Source: Neostapfia colusana
Taxonomy: Eukaryota; Streptophyta; Magnoliopsida; Poales; Poaceae
Direction of reading: 5' to 3'
Length of the DNA: 64,000 bases
Assembly (NCBI GenBank): GCA_030760725.1
Contig: JASWHV010000001.1
Span: 27,277,928-27,341,927, forward strand
The notes beneath the pieces are model-generated. The model did no database searches. It saw nothing but the letters and a program-made list of their open reading frames with translations, and was not told the DNA's origin. Each line of letters begins with the position of its first letter. The first letter of the stretch is position 1. Below are positions 34,186 to 47,061 of this stretch, one piece after another. A program made the position numbers and the translations under genes.

Positions 34186-36546
34186 ATGGTTCGCACTAGG
34201 ACCACGCACGAGGTTGGTGGCTCTAGCCAAGGGGGAGGCGATGACTCCCAGCCACCGGCCTACGACAGCACCCCGCAGCAGCAGCCACCACCGCCGCCTC
34301 CGCTTACTCTAGCGGATGTGATAGCGGCACTGGTGGGAGGTCGTGAGGAGCAGACCGACCTGCTCCGCACGATCGTGCAGAATACGTCCCAGGCGGGGGG
34401 ACGTCAAGAGCGAGGGCCTCGTGAGCCCCGTGAAGTGTCGTACTGGGATTTCATGAGTACGCACCCTCCAGTGTTCACCGAAGCCGAAGAACCACTGGAG
34501 GCGGACAACTGGCTGCGGACTATCGAGTCCAAGTTCGGGCTGCTCCAATGTACGGAGCGACAGAAGACCCTGTTCGCAGCACAGCAGCTCCACGGTGCCG
34601 CTGGTGCGTGGTGGGCGAACTATGTCGCCTCACGTCCGGCTGGCCATGCCGTGGAATGGCAAGAGTTCCGGGAGGCGTTCCGCGCCTACCACATTCCTCC
34701 CGGAATAATGAAGAGGAAGTTCCAAGAATTCTTGGAGCTGAAGCAGGGCGGGAGGAGTGCCCACGACTACTCCCGTGCCTTTAACCATCTGGCGCAGTAT
34801 GCGTCAGACTATATCTCCACGGAGGAGAAGAAGAGGGAGCATTTCTATCGGGGGTTACACCCCGAAATGAAGACGCACCTCGTTCAGTGGAATCGCGGCA
34901 CATTCAACGACTTAGTCAATGCCGCGATCATGCAAGAGGACGCTCAGCGGGAGTTGGCAGCTGAGCAGAGGAAGCGCAGCGCTCCACCTAGCAGCGGTGG
35001 TGGCGCGCCTCAGAAGTACCGTATGGTGTATCGGACACCATCTGGGCAGCAGTGGCGTCCACCGGCGCGACCTCAACAGTTTGGGGGACGTTCGTTCCAA
35101 GCACCCCCGTTCCGTCCACCGATGCCACCACCGAGACAGCAACAGCAGCAGAAGCAGCAGACGGTACCCCGGGCGTTTCCACCGCCACAACGCGCCCCGG
35201 GATTCCGTCCACCGATCAGCGGGGGACCGCCCCGTTTCACCTGCTTCACGTGTGGCCAGGCGGGCCACTTCGCGAAGGACTGTCCCCAGGGGCAGCAGAG
35301 CAGCGGGCAAGCCCAGTTTCAGGGCGGTGCTCGAGGCCGACCTCCGGTGAAGAAGGTTGGTCAGCGGACTGGAGGCGTCCGCAACCTCGACAATGAGGAC
35401 GCCCCAGAAGGAGACAACGTGCTGGCGGGTACGTTCACTCTCAACCATCAAGCCATCATAATATTGTTCGATTCTGGTGCAACCCACAACTTCATTAGTG
35501 CATCATATGTGGCTCAGCATCAGCTGGAAGCCTTTCCCACCGAGTGTTCGTATATGATCTGCTCACCGGGAGGAAAGATTTCAGCAACTATGATGGTTCC
35601 AAAAGCACCATTGTGCTTAGGTGGGAAGATATATCCCACCACTATGATTATCTTAGGGGGGCAGAAGATTGATGTAATCTTGGGAATGTCATGGCTAAGC
35701 TACCATGGCGCTGTCCTAGAAACACTATCACAGACGGTTCACCTCAACTCCCCATTACACCGTCCGCAGTCCCTCCTATTAGATAATCCAGTCAGAGAGG
35801 TTTCAGCGATCAATAGTGCTGAGGCTCTCAAGTTAGAAGACATCCCCATAGTCCAGGAGTATCCCGACGTGTTCCCGGATGACCTTCCGGGCATGCCACC
35901 TGAGCGGGATGTCGAGTTCAAGATCGAGCTCGCACCCGGAACTACGCCCATATCACGGAGACCATACAAGATGGCTCCAAATGAGCTGGCGGAACTGAAA
36001 GAACAGCTCAATGATCTGTTGAGCAAGGGTTTCATTAGGCCGAGTTCCTCGCCTTGGGGATGCTCGGCGTTGTTCGTGAAGAAGAAGGATGAAACCCTGA
36101 GGCTGTGTGTGGATTACCGGCCGCTCAACGCCGTCACCATCAAGAATAAGTACCCACTGCCCCGCATCGACATATTGTTTGATCAACTTGTGGGTGCCAG
36201 TGTGTTCTCCAAGATGGACCTTCGCTCTGGATATCACCAGATAAAAATCCGGGCGGAGGATATTCCGAAGACGGCATTCTCGACGAGATATGGACTATAT
36301 GAATATCTCGTCATGTCATTTGGTCTCACAAATGCTCCAGCCCATTTCATGTATCTCATGAACTCGGTGTTCATGCCGGAGCTGGACAAGTTCGTGGTAG
36401 TGTTCATCGACGATATCTTGGTTTACTCCAAGACGGAAGCCGAACACTTGCGGATCGTTCTTCAAAGATTGCGAGACCATAAACTCTACGCCAAGTTCAG
36501 TAAATGCGAATTTTGGATCAGCCAAGTGCCATTCTTGGGACATATC
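34186..36546 (+). pseudogene. Element G gag-protease-RT, 5' part, interrupted by element H
   Basis: First 787 codons of the Tekay polyprotein, without a stop. Start at MVRTRTTHEVGG, shared with element H. Gag capsid to about residue 310 (AAQQLHGAAGAWWANY near 136); a Pro/Gln-rich spacer; CCHC knuckle CFTCGQAGHFAKDC near 350; aspartic protease LFDSGATHNFIS near 427; RT with LRLCVDYRPLNAVTIKNKYP near 638 and VVFIDDILVYSK near 737, both catalytic aspartates present. After residue 787 (PFLGHI) the frame runs into the LTR of element H. Joined to 51139-53307 it gives 4530 nt, the same length as the gene in H. It provides particle, cleavage and reverse-transcription functions in this family. Confidence 0.93.
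36542..36546 (+). other. Target site duplication of element H (left)
   Basis: ATATC before TGTGGCGG, repeated at 51134-51138 directly after the other LTR end TTTTACA. Confidence 0.95.
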
Positions 36547-39500
36547 TGTGGCGGACCGGAATCCGCTCATCCAGGATCGCAGAGGGTGGTGCCACGCGAT
36601 GCGACACCCGACAGCACACGTCATAAGAACATAATATATTACATGGGAAAAACAACTGAAACTGTACAAACAAGTACAAACTTCAGTTACAACTATTGTT
36701 TATGTTACACAGCGGAAGTCTACACTACACAACTCACGCCCGCCTATCTAGCAAAAGTTGGTTGCCCAGCCCTAGGGCAACCCACACTAGCTGCACTCCT
36801 CAGCTCAGCGCGGCGTGTACGGCTCCCACTCAGTCGTGGTCCCCGACGGAGGGTAACCCTCGCCGGTGGACTTGTACTCCGAGTCCGTGGGTGGCTCCTC
36901 ACCTGAAAAACACTTAAGCAGCAACCGTGAGCACAAAGGCTCAGCAAGGCTTAACCGACTCACCTAAGCATGAAACTCTACATGAGGTGTACAATGGACA
37001 TAGGATAGTAACATTTCAGCAAAACGACACGCCTACAAGTTCATCCTTAGTTCATCTTTTAGCAACAAGTTAACAGTTCATGAAATCTGAAATTTAGTAA
37101 GCAGTATTTGGTGGCACACATGTAGCAATACAATTATATCAATCAGCATCATTGAATCAGCATATTTCATCCATTAGTCTACGTTACGACGCAGTGAACA
37201 CACGGTACTCGTCACCGCGAGGGACGGTGAATCGACTCGATATACACCTGCAGGGAAACCCAAAGAGCACGTCATGTACGCCCACCCATGGAGCTGCACA
37301 GCATGCTCACTCGATGTCGTACGGGACAAACTTTCACCCAACAGCCCAGACGTCGAACCGGTCGCACCGAAACGAGCAGGGGGTTCCCCACACGGAGCAT
37401 CTCTCTATGCCCGTTGGCAGATTTCCACCTTGCTGCCCTCAACCTACACCTATAAATCGGTGTGCTATGCCTCGACGCCCGGAGGTTTAGGCTACATCGG
37501 TTTATCGGGGCCCATATATCTGATATGCCTTCGGTACGTTCAATACTTGTTCAGCAGGGCCGCACACGGATCGGTCCTCAATCGACACGGACAGGGCCGC
37601 GCACACAAGACTCTCTCTTGCTGTGCCCTAGCCCCTGCCTAGTCTCATTTTCATTACTAAAGTGATCTCACATCACTCCACCGAACCCGTGTGTCCCAAG
37701 CCTATCTCGCGAGTAGATTCCAACTACTCGACTTGTACCGAAGTCCTATGACTCATTAAGCATAGCCTGTCTACTCGAGGTCCTTGACACTACCCTCACT
37801 CTTTTAGGAACCTTTGGTTATGCAAGTGGGGTTTCATTCATCCTATACCTAATGCACATACATACTTCATATGACACATGTAAACAAAGTAAGACTTATA
37901 AAAGGGTTAATGCAAACCGGGGCTTGCCTTGTTGCTGCTGGTCAGTAGTTAGTTCCTCGTCCGGAAGAAGGAAGTCCAGCACTTCCGGAGTCTCTTCTTC
38001 AACGGCTACACGTTAATGAAATACTACATGTTAATTTAGATGCAAATGTGAGTTTTAGAGTAAGACTTCTACTATTAGTTCTAATAACCAGCCTCTAACA
38101 CCTGGAACTTTGTTTAAGAATTTAAATATGAACTGGTGTTGGTGGTTTGGCTTGGACTTAATCACATGGTTAAATGCTAAGTGGTTTTCCTCCTTTTCCA
38201 TATTAATCCCTTAAGTGGTTAAACAGGACAGCGGTGATCTAGAGCTCCAATGGAGCTGAGAATTTTTGTGTGAGTTCCTTGTCACAAGAAAACTCTCTGG
38301 ACCAAACATTAGCACTTTTCATGGAGTGGTTTGCTCAGAATAATTCTCTTGGCAAATCAGCAAGGAAGAATTTATCCTGAGGTAATACCCCTGTTCATAC
38401 CCAACTTAGTGAACTATAATTTCAATTATAGCTCCTAGAGTTTGCATGAATTTTCCTAGCATTTTTGGAGTCAAGGTTTGCCCAGAAATGAATTTCCAAG
38501 TTTTGGAAATTCTCTGAAAATGTTTCTGTATTCAAATGAACACAGCACCTTCCAATTTGAATTTCCCTGACCAAATCAACTCCAAATGGTCTGAAACTTT
38601 TACAGGGGTTTACTAATGTCCTAAAGAACATCCTGGCAAAATTTGGGGATTTTTGGATGAACCAAACTCCCTCTAAAATTCTTTTGCTGAAAAGCTTTAA
38701 AGAATTTTCCAGAATTAATTAATGGGTTTCATACAAATTGGGTTGTATATCTGGACAGAGCTAGGCAAGATGAATCCAACCCAATTTGAATCACTAAATT
38801 TGGAGCTTCCTAGCAAAAGTTATGCAGTTCCAAAGTTTGAACCAATTCTAGAATTCCAATTTAATTCGGGAAAAGTTCAAACTCTGCCTGTGGGTCCACC
38901 CTACACGTGTCAACCGCCGGAATCATGCCACACGGGGCCACAGACCTTTTCCCGCGCCACCACACGGGATCACACGCCACAGCTGATCCGGAGTTTTAAT
39001 CTTTAGCCGCTGACACGTGGGCCCGGCGGGTCTTCTTCTTCCTCTCGCTCCCGCGCCTCCCCCTCGCCGGCGCTGTACTGGAGCTCGCCGGACCCGGCTT
39101 CCCGGCCACCTTTCTGCCGGAGACTCGCCGCCTGGGGGTTTTCAGGGTCGGGGAACAAGTCTACGGGGTTGGCTCGGGCTGCCGGTGGCCGGAATAGGCT
39201 GGCGACGAGCCGCGGCCTTCGGTGATGATCGGCACCGTCGCCCGAGCACATTAGCCCGCCAAAAGCTCGGCGGATCCGCTCTAAAGCATCAGTGGAGGTC
39301 AGGAAATCTCGGCGTGGCCTCAACCTGGCTCGGAAACGACGGCAAACCGGTTGTCACCGTGCGCTCGCGTGTTCCCGCCATGGCCGCCGACCGAAAAGCT
39401 CGAAATTAGCTGTAACCACGGCGTTTCTAGCTAGGGTTGTGGAGGGAAAAAGGTTCCCTATCCTCTCTAGCTCTGGTGTGCGCAAAATAAATAACTTTAA

Positions 39501-40617
39501 CCGAGAATTAAGCGTTAATTTCCGCAGTTCTTACCCGCGGTTAGGTTTTCCTCGTCCGAGGGAAAAACTCGAAAATCCGAAGCTACGTCGCACGGATTGC
39601 TCTGAAATTTGGAGAGGAGCAGCGCAGGGAGTTGGCGCACCTTGGGGTGCTCTCGCTCAGTCGTGAAACTGGTTGGTGTGAGCTGCCCACGGGAGCCCGA
39701 CGTCGGTTTCCACCGGTTGCACCTCGGCTTCGGTGCTGATACTCGAAATACGGCCGACAGGAACTCCGAACGCCGAAGCTGAGCTGGGAAACTCTTGTGC
39801 ACGCGCTGGCGCTCCTTTTTCGCGTTGATCGCTTGAGCAGTCGGGACGCGATGCCGGCTTAGGATCGGGACGAACCGGCGCGGCGCCGGCGGCTTGTTTG
39901 CTCGGGAGGAAAGATAACAGGGCTCGTGGGAGGGTTGTTGTGGCCGACAGAGCGCGGCGTGGGGGAGATGAAGGCGCGGGGGAGCCGACACTCGAAGCAG
40001 CTCGGGAGGTGCTTCGGTCGTCGGTTGTCCGTGCGGTGGCAGCCGGTGGGAGAACGCAACTCGCTCGAGTGTGAACTGTGGAACCGATTAACTTAGGCAG
40101 TAAGCTTCCCCCCTCTCTTCTCACTGACCAGTGGGGCCCACAGCTCCCCTCTGCCCCAAAATATCTCCAATTTTTTGGCAAATGAGTAATTCAAATGTTT
40201 GCAGTCTCAAACTGAGCCACATTTGCATGATTGGACAAGTTTCCCTCAAATTCAAATGTATATTTGTATTCTTGCCTATTTGGCTCCTTTTTGGACCATT
40301 GGGTAGCAAACCCTTGCAAAAATTATTGAGACTTTGCCTCCCCACTAATTTGAACCTGAGGAATCCAAGTATGCCCTTTACTCCTTGTTTTAGCTGCTGA
40401 AATCCTGAAGTTGAATGCAACAGTTTGAAATTTCCCTCCCATGTGTGATCATATGTGTGTAAACCCTACTTTGTGAAAGTGAAGACTTTCCCTTCTAATC
40501 ACTCCTTTGATGGAGGCCACTTGCTCTTCACAATATTTCACAATCTACCCACAACAAAACTGTTGTGTTGTGAGGTGCATAAAAATTTTTGCAAGTCCCT
40601 TTTCTTGGCCTTTTACA
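36547..40617 (-). repeat. 3' LTR of element H
   Basis: 4071 bp; minus strand TGTAAAAGGCC... to ...GGTCCGCCACA. The part 36547 to about 38040 corresponds to R-U5 of element G (30845-32342). The part from about 38040 to 40617 is a U3 not related by eye to that of B, C or G, and includes a GC-rich island at 39003-40100. Confidence 0.93.
36805..38005 (-). other. Putative two-exon acidic ORF inside 3' LTR of element H
   Basis: Exon A 38005-37928 (78 nt, acceptor ...ACGTGTAG, GC donor CAACAAG|GCAAGC) and exon B 36902-36805 (acceptor ...TTTTTCAG, ending EPYTPR then TGA). Same phase and length as in element G, with scattered substitutions that do not open stops. See the entry at 30885 for the peptide description. 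Confidence 0.5.
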
Positions 40618-40630
40618 TCCCTCCCCCCTT
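40618..40630 (-). other. Polypurine tract of element H
   Basis: Minus strand AAGGGGGGAGGGA directly upstream of the 3' LTR; primes plus-strand DNA synthesis in this class of element. Confidence 0.9.
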
Positions 40631-40683
40631 AAAAGAATCTCGTCCCGAGATTATAAAAGAAGAGATAGCGATGTAATAGGGAC

Positions 40684-43600
40684 TTACCCGTGTTGAGAAG
40701 CCATGAACTCCGGGTAATTTGAGCGAAGGAACTCCTCGCTCTCCCACGTCGCATCCTCGGCGGTGTGGTTGCTCCAGAGTATTTTGTAGAACCACAACGT
40801 TCTGCTGCGTGTGGTTCTGGCTTTCTCATCAAGAATTCCCACCGGATATTCATCATATGTTAAATCCGGTTTCAGCTCGCCGATGTCTTCGGTAGGAACA
40901 GCAGCTGTATACTTCAAGCATTTTCGCAGTTGCGAAACATGGAAAATATCATGGACACCAGCCAGAGATGCCGGTAGTTCCAATCGATACGCCGCTGGTC
41001 CACACTTCTCGGTGATAGCGTAGGGTCCAATAAAACGGGGAGCGAGCTTCCCCTTCACACCGAATCGGTGCACGCCCTTCATTGGAGACACGCGGAGGTA
41101 CACGTGTTCCCCAACGTCAAAGTGCAACGGTCTACGCCTCTTATCAGCGTAGCTCTTTTGTCAGGATTGAGCGGCCTTCAAATTGGCTTGAATTGTCCGA
41201 ACGCGCTCTTCGGCGTCGTTCACCACATCAACTCCGAATGTGACCCTTTCACCGGACTCGCACCAATTTAATGGGGTGCGGCATTTACGACCGTAGAGAG
41301 CTTCGTAAGGTGCCATCTTGATACTCGCCTGATAACCGTTGTTGTACGAGAATTCCGCCAATGGTAGGTTATCATCCCAATTCCTACCATGGTGGATGGC
41401 ACATGCTCTCAACATGTCTTCCAGGACTTGATTCACCCTTTCTGTCTGGCCATCTGTCTGAGGGTGATAAGCGGAGCTCCTGATCAACTTAGTACCCAAT
41501 GCAGCGTGTAGCTGCTCCCAAAAGCGAGATACAAATAATGCACCTCAATCTGAGACAATGGTCTTGGGTACCCCGTATAGGCATAGAATCTTCGCTATGT
41601 ATAGCTCCGCATATTTGCCGGCATTGTAACGTGTATTCACCGGAATGAAGTGAGCCGTCTTGGTTAACCGATCAACGATTACCCATATGGAATCATGCTT
41701 ATTGGCTGTTAGGGGTAATCCCACAATGAAATCCATGCTCACATCTTCCCATTTCCATGCCGGGATCTTCAGGGGTTGCAACAGCCCTGATTTCTTCATG
41801 TGATCAGCTTTCACTCGTCTACACGTATCGCACTCGGATACGTACTTAGCTACCTCCCGCTTCATCCGTGTCCACCAAAATTTCTTTTTCAAATCTTGGT
41901 ACATTTTGTTGCTGCCCGGATGAATGGAGTATTTGGACAAGTGAGCTTCATCGAGGATCTTTTTCCTCAACTCCATATCTCGGGGTACGACTATGCGGTC
42001 ATTGAACCACAACGTCCCCTCATCATCTTTCCGGAAACATTTGATCTCCCCATTGTCAATTCGTCTCCGGAGATGTGCCATGCCTTTATCATTTTTCTGA
42101 GCTGCAATGATGTCCTCCCTAATAGTAGGGACGAGGGCAAGGTTGTACAGCGATCCATAAGGAACCAAGTATAAACTTGGCTCTTCCTCCTCCACCGGTG
42201 TAATGGTGAGGTGATGGACATGTGATTTCCGACTCAGCGCGTCGGCAACCACATTCGCCTTGCCGGGGTGGTAATGGATCTCAATCTCATAATCTTTGAT
42301 CAGTTCTAACCACCTCCTCTGCCTCATGTTCAGCTCCTTCTGGGTGAAAATGTATTTCAAGCTCTTGTGGTCGGTGTAGAGATGCACCAAGTTCCCCAGG
42401 AGATAGTGCCTCCACATTTTCAGCGCCAACACCACGGCAGCAAGTTCAAGATCGTGAGTCGGGTAGTGCTGCTCATGGTTCCGAAGTTGGCGTGAGCCAT
42501 AAGCGACCACACGTCCTTCCTGCATCAACACGCAGCCGAGCCCAATACTGGACGCGTCACAATACACGTCGAAGGGCTTTGTTGTATCCGGCTGAGCTAA
42601 TACCGGGGCTGTTGTGAGATGCTTCACCAGTGTTCGGAACGCTCCTTCACACGCCGTGTTCCAAACATATTTTGTCCCTTTCTTCAGCAACTCTGTCATC
42701 GGCTTAGCGAGCTTGGAGAAACTTGGAATGAATCTCCGGTAGTATCCCGCTAACCCGAGGAAGCTTCTGACTTCATGAACTGAAGTGGGAGCTTTCCATT
42801 TCAACACTTGCTCGATTTTACTTGGGTCAACCGCAATGCCTTCAGCTAAGATGATATGTCCCAAGAATGGCACTTGGCTGATCCAAAATTCGCATTTGCT
42901 GAACTTGGCGTAGAGCTTGTGGTCTCGCAATCGTTGAAGAACGATCCGTAAGTGTTCGGCATGCTCGGCTTCTGTCTTGGAGTAAACCAAGATATCGTCG
43001 ATGAACACTACCACGAACTTGTCCAGCTCCGGCATGAACACCGAGTTCATGAGATACATGAAATGGGCTGGAGCATTTGTGAGACCAAAGGACATGACGA
43101 GATATTCGTATAAGCCGTATCTCGTCGAGAACGCCGTCTTCGGGATATCCTCCGCCCGGATCTTGATCTGGTGATATCCAGAGCGAAGGTCCATCTTTGA
43201 GAATACACTTGCCCCCACAAGTTGATCAAACAAGATGTCAATACGGGGCAGTGGGTACTTATTCTTGATGGTGACGGCGTTGAGCGGCCGGTAATCCACA
43301 CACAGCCTCAGGGTCTCATCCTTCTTCTTCACGAATAGCGCCGAGCATCCCCAAGGCGAGGAACTCGGCCGAATGAAACCCTTGCTCAACAGATCATTGA
43401 GCTGTTCTTTTAGTTCAGCCAGCTCATTTGGAGCCATCTTGTATGGTCCCCGTGATATGGGCGTAGTCCCGGGTGCGAGCTCGATCTTGAACTCGATATC
43501 CCGCTCAGGTGGCATGCCCGGAAGATCGTCCGGGAACACGTCGGGATACTCCCGGACTACGGGGATGTCTTCTAACTTGAGAACTTCAGCATTATTAATT

Positions 43601-45213
43601 GCTAAAACTTCCCGGACTGGCGTGTCTAACACCATGGAATGCGGACGGTGGAATGGAGAATTTAAGTGAACCGTCCGTGTCCGAATCTCTAGGACAGCAC
43701 CATGGTATTGCAGCCATGACATCCCTAAGATTGCATCAATCTTTTGTCCCATAAGGATTATCAAGGTGGTGGGATATAGTTTCCCACCTAAGCACAGAGG
43801 TGCCTTTGGAATCATCATATTAGCTGAAATCTTCCCTCCCGGTGAGCAGATCATATAAGTGCAGTCGGTTGGGAAGACTTGCAATTGATGTTTAGCCACA
43901 TAGGATGCACTTATAAAGCTGTGGGTTGCACCCGAATCAAATAATATGACGATGGCTTGATGGTTGAGAGTAAACGTACCCGCCAGCACGTTGTCTCCCT
44001 CTGGGGCGTCCTCATTGTCGAGGTTGCGGACGCCTCCAGTCCGCTGACCAACCTTCTTCGCCGGAGGTCGGCCTCGAGCACCGCCCTGAAACTGGGCTTG
44101 CCCGCTACTCTGCTGCCCCTGGGGACAGTCCTTCGCAAAGTGGCCCGCCTGGCCACACGTGAAGCAGGTGAAACGGGGCGGTCCCCCGCTGATCGGTGGA
44201 CGGAAACCCGGGGCGCGTCGTGGCGGTGGAAACGCCCGAGGTACCGTCTGCTGTTGCTGTCTTGGTGGTGGCACCGGCGGACGGAACGGAGGTGCCTGAA
44301 AGGGACGTCCCCCGAACTGTTGCGGTCGCGCCGGTGGTTGCCACTGCTGCCCGGATGGTGTCCGATACACCATACGGTACTTCTGGGGAGCGCCACTCTC
44401 ACCGCTGCTAGGTGGAGCGCTGCGCTTCCTCTTCTCAGCTGCTAACTCCCGCTGAGCGTCCTCTTGCATGATGGCGGCATTGACTAGGTCGTTGAATGTG
44501 CCGCGGTTCCATTGTACGAGGTGGGTCTTCATTTCGGGGTGTAACCCCCGATAGAAGTGCTCCCTCTTCTTCTCCTCCGTGGAGATGTAGTCTGACGCAT
44601 ACTGCGCCAGATGGTTGAAGGCACGGGAGTAGTCGTGGGCACTCCTCCCGCCCTGCTTCAGTTCCAAAAATTCTTGGAACTTTCTCTTCATTATTTTGGG
44701 AGGAATGTGATAGGCGCGGAACGCCTCCCGGAACTCTTGCCATTCCACGGCATGGCCAGCCGGACGTGAGGCGACATAATTCGCCCACCACGCACCAGCG
44801 GCACCGTGGAGCTGCTGTGCTGCGAACAGTGTCTTCTGCCGCTCCGTACACTGGAGCAGCCCGAACTTGGACTCGATAGTCCGCAGCCAGTTGTCCGCCT
44901 CCAGTGGTTCTTCAGCTTCGGTGAACACCGGAGGGTGCGTACTCATGAAATCCGAGTACGACACTTCGCGGGGCTCACGAGGCCCTCGCTCTTGACGTCC
45001 TCCCGCCTGGGACGTATTCTGCACGATCGTGCGGAGCAGGTCGGTCTGCTCCTCACGACCTCCCACCAATGCCGCTATCACATCCGCTAGAGTAAGCGGA
45101 GGCGGCGGTGGTGGCTGCTGCTGTGGGGTGCTGTCGTAGGCCGGTGGCTGGGAGTCATCGCCTCCACCTTGGCTAGAGCCACCAACCTCGTGCGTGGTCC
45201 TAGTACGAACCAT
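40684..45213 (-). pseudogene. Element H Tekay gag-pol, full length with two nonsense codons
   Basis: 4530 nt in a single frame from MVRTRTTHEVGG (ATG 45213) to the stop at 40684-40686. Domains in order: capsid; CCHC knuckle CFTCGQAGHFAKDC; protease LFDSGATHSFIS; RT with FIDDILVYSK; RNase H (VYCDASSIGLGC, TDHKSL, ADALSR); integrase zinc domain (HLSKYSIH, then CDTCRRVK); integrase core with MDFIVGLP, the second aspartate at IVSD, and TDGQTERVN; and a C-terminal chromodomain-like module (LWFYKILWSNH, ATWESEEFLRS). TGA at 41545-41547 follows IVSD, where element G has CGA (Arg). TGA at 41161-41163 stands where G has CGG (Arg). All catalytic residues that I can place are present. An in-frame extension to 45420 exists but is not used here because 45213 is the conserved start. 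Confidence 0.94.
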
Positions 45214-47045
45214 CTGCAACCATACGACATTAAACATCAGTCCCGCAACATTTTGCATGCAGTCCAATAGAACTGGGCGGAAAAACATTATGACAACAAA
45301 ACATGCGAAATATCTCGTAAGTAGATAATGTAATAACTTTGCACAAGCTACACCATTACCAGACCAAACACAAGTTAGTTTAATCCAACTTGATGAACCC
45401 CCTCTTTGGAAGCTCACCATAACTGGGTTTGGTCTCTACGAGACATTATTATTGCGTTGTCATCACGTATAACACCCTTAGGGTACAACACCCTTTTCAA
45501 TGAGTTCAACTGTCATTCTTCTGTCAGAATGACCAGTTGCTACCTATTCCAAGTTTTGATCTGGTTCTGGGCATTTTCATGACTCAAGTTGAATACCAAA
45601 GTTCAAGTTAACTTCAGTATCTTTCCAACAAGTACTCATTTGCCCCCAGATCAGCTTTGATTAAAAAGTTATGTTAATTCAAAGTTAGCAGAATTTCTGG
45701 AAGAATTTTAACAGCACCTCCCTTGGAAGTGGCTGTTTTCAACCCTGATTTCCACTAAATTCCGTGCTGAAACTTCAGAAACTTTGAATTGCAAAGATGT
45801 CACACATCTTCTACTCTTTCTAAGGATGTATTATATGACAATTTTAGATTTTTCTACTGGGAGTTATATTTGAAAAACAGATCAGTTCAGAGGATGTTTT
45901 ACTCTGCCCTGGTTCTGGACAGTTTACATTTCTCTGGGCTTTAAGCCATCTTCAGGTGAGTTTCAGCTCTGGAAGTCTACAACAAAGTTGTAGAGTACTT
46001 CAATACCTTTCCAGAGATATGTAGCACACCTCCCTGGGCTAAAAGACCGGTGAGTTACGCCCTGTTGAAGATCAGCAAACATGCTGCCCAAAACCGAGCA
46101 CTCTGTTTTTCAGTCTTTTTGGAACTACAATCATCACTATCCCATTCTTATACCCAACCAGGGTCCTAAATGTTGAACCTATAGATTTTTAATTCTTTGT
46201 TATCGTTATACTCATGCATATACCTACAATATCTCGGTACTACGCTCCTCACAAAAGAAAATCCTAACCGGATCATACCGGCATATACGTCTCGAGTGTG
46301 GCACTAAACGGTCTCTCGCACACGTTTTCTACACGGATACATACGTGGTTAGTACCTGCAGAAGACCACACAATGATGGTGCACTCAAAGGTTGTTCATT
46401 TCAGGCAGTTCCATATTTAAAAGTAAATACAAACGCCCGTATCATTGTCATACGGCCGTCCTTGAGCTAAGTCACGTCTCAAGGCACGTGATCGTGTTTC
46501 AACACCACACGACGGGGAACCCGAGTATGTCATGAACGGGTCGTCACGGTTGGGAATGTTATCAACCCAACAGATACCACCTACTGCCCTGCAGGGCACG
46601 CCGATGGCAAGCGCTGCGTATGTCCTCCTGGGCTATTTCCAGACGAACACACTCTCGCGTTACTGACCACGCGATGGGGTCTCCACTTACTTGCCTAATG
46701 CACGCTAGGGATCAGCGTTTCATATGAACTCAGGGACATGAAGAGTTCAAGAGGTTCATATTAACGTCTCACACCAAGCTGTGAGATCAATTCCCTGAAC
46801 CACGTTCCTCGTCAGGGGGAGCTAACCGAAATTGAACCGCTTTCGGTGGCGTTCCTTACCATACTTACTAGAGCGTAGGTGCATCGTTACATAATTGAAA
46901 TTCAGAATTATAACACATAAGTTAGTCTTTGCCACTTTAAGTAACTATGCTAATATAGTCCTTACTTGGGCAACTACCGAATCCTCACCGTATACCTAAG
47001 TTTTTCCCATAATGCAGTCCTTTAGTACTGTGCTATCCCCACTGC
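45214..47045 (-). other. Tekay element H leader
   Basis: 1.83 kb, nearly identical to the leader of G. The minus strand ends GGTTGCAG before the ATG. The stem-loop array occupies 46437-46847 in plus coordinates; the rest is AT-rich without a conserved ORF. Confidence 0.82.
46437..46847 (-). other. Stem-loop array in leader of element H
   Basis: Same order as in G, in reverse: CCGTAT 46437/ATACGG 46450, the CCTTGAG/CTCAAGG stem near 46460-46483, TCGTGT near 46492 with its partner in CACACGACG, the palindrome GCCCTGCAGGGC near 46586, TCGCGT near 46654 with ACGCGA, and ACCGAAA 46825/TTTCGGT 46841. The stem that is nine pairs in G at 32615 is seven here. Confidence 0.7.
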
Positions 47046-47058
47046 AGCTCTGATACCA
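47046..47058 (-). other. Primer binding site, element H
   Basis: Minus strand TGGTATCAGAGCT, three bases from the LTR end at 47062. Confidence 0.93.
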
Positions 47059-47061
47059 GGC

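Noticed and set aside
36547..36906. Apparent C-terminal extension of the G polyprotein
   Set aside because: It is translation into the inserted LTR of element H, not part of the protein.
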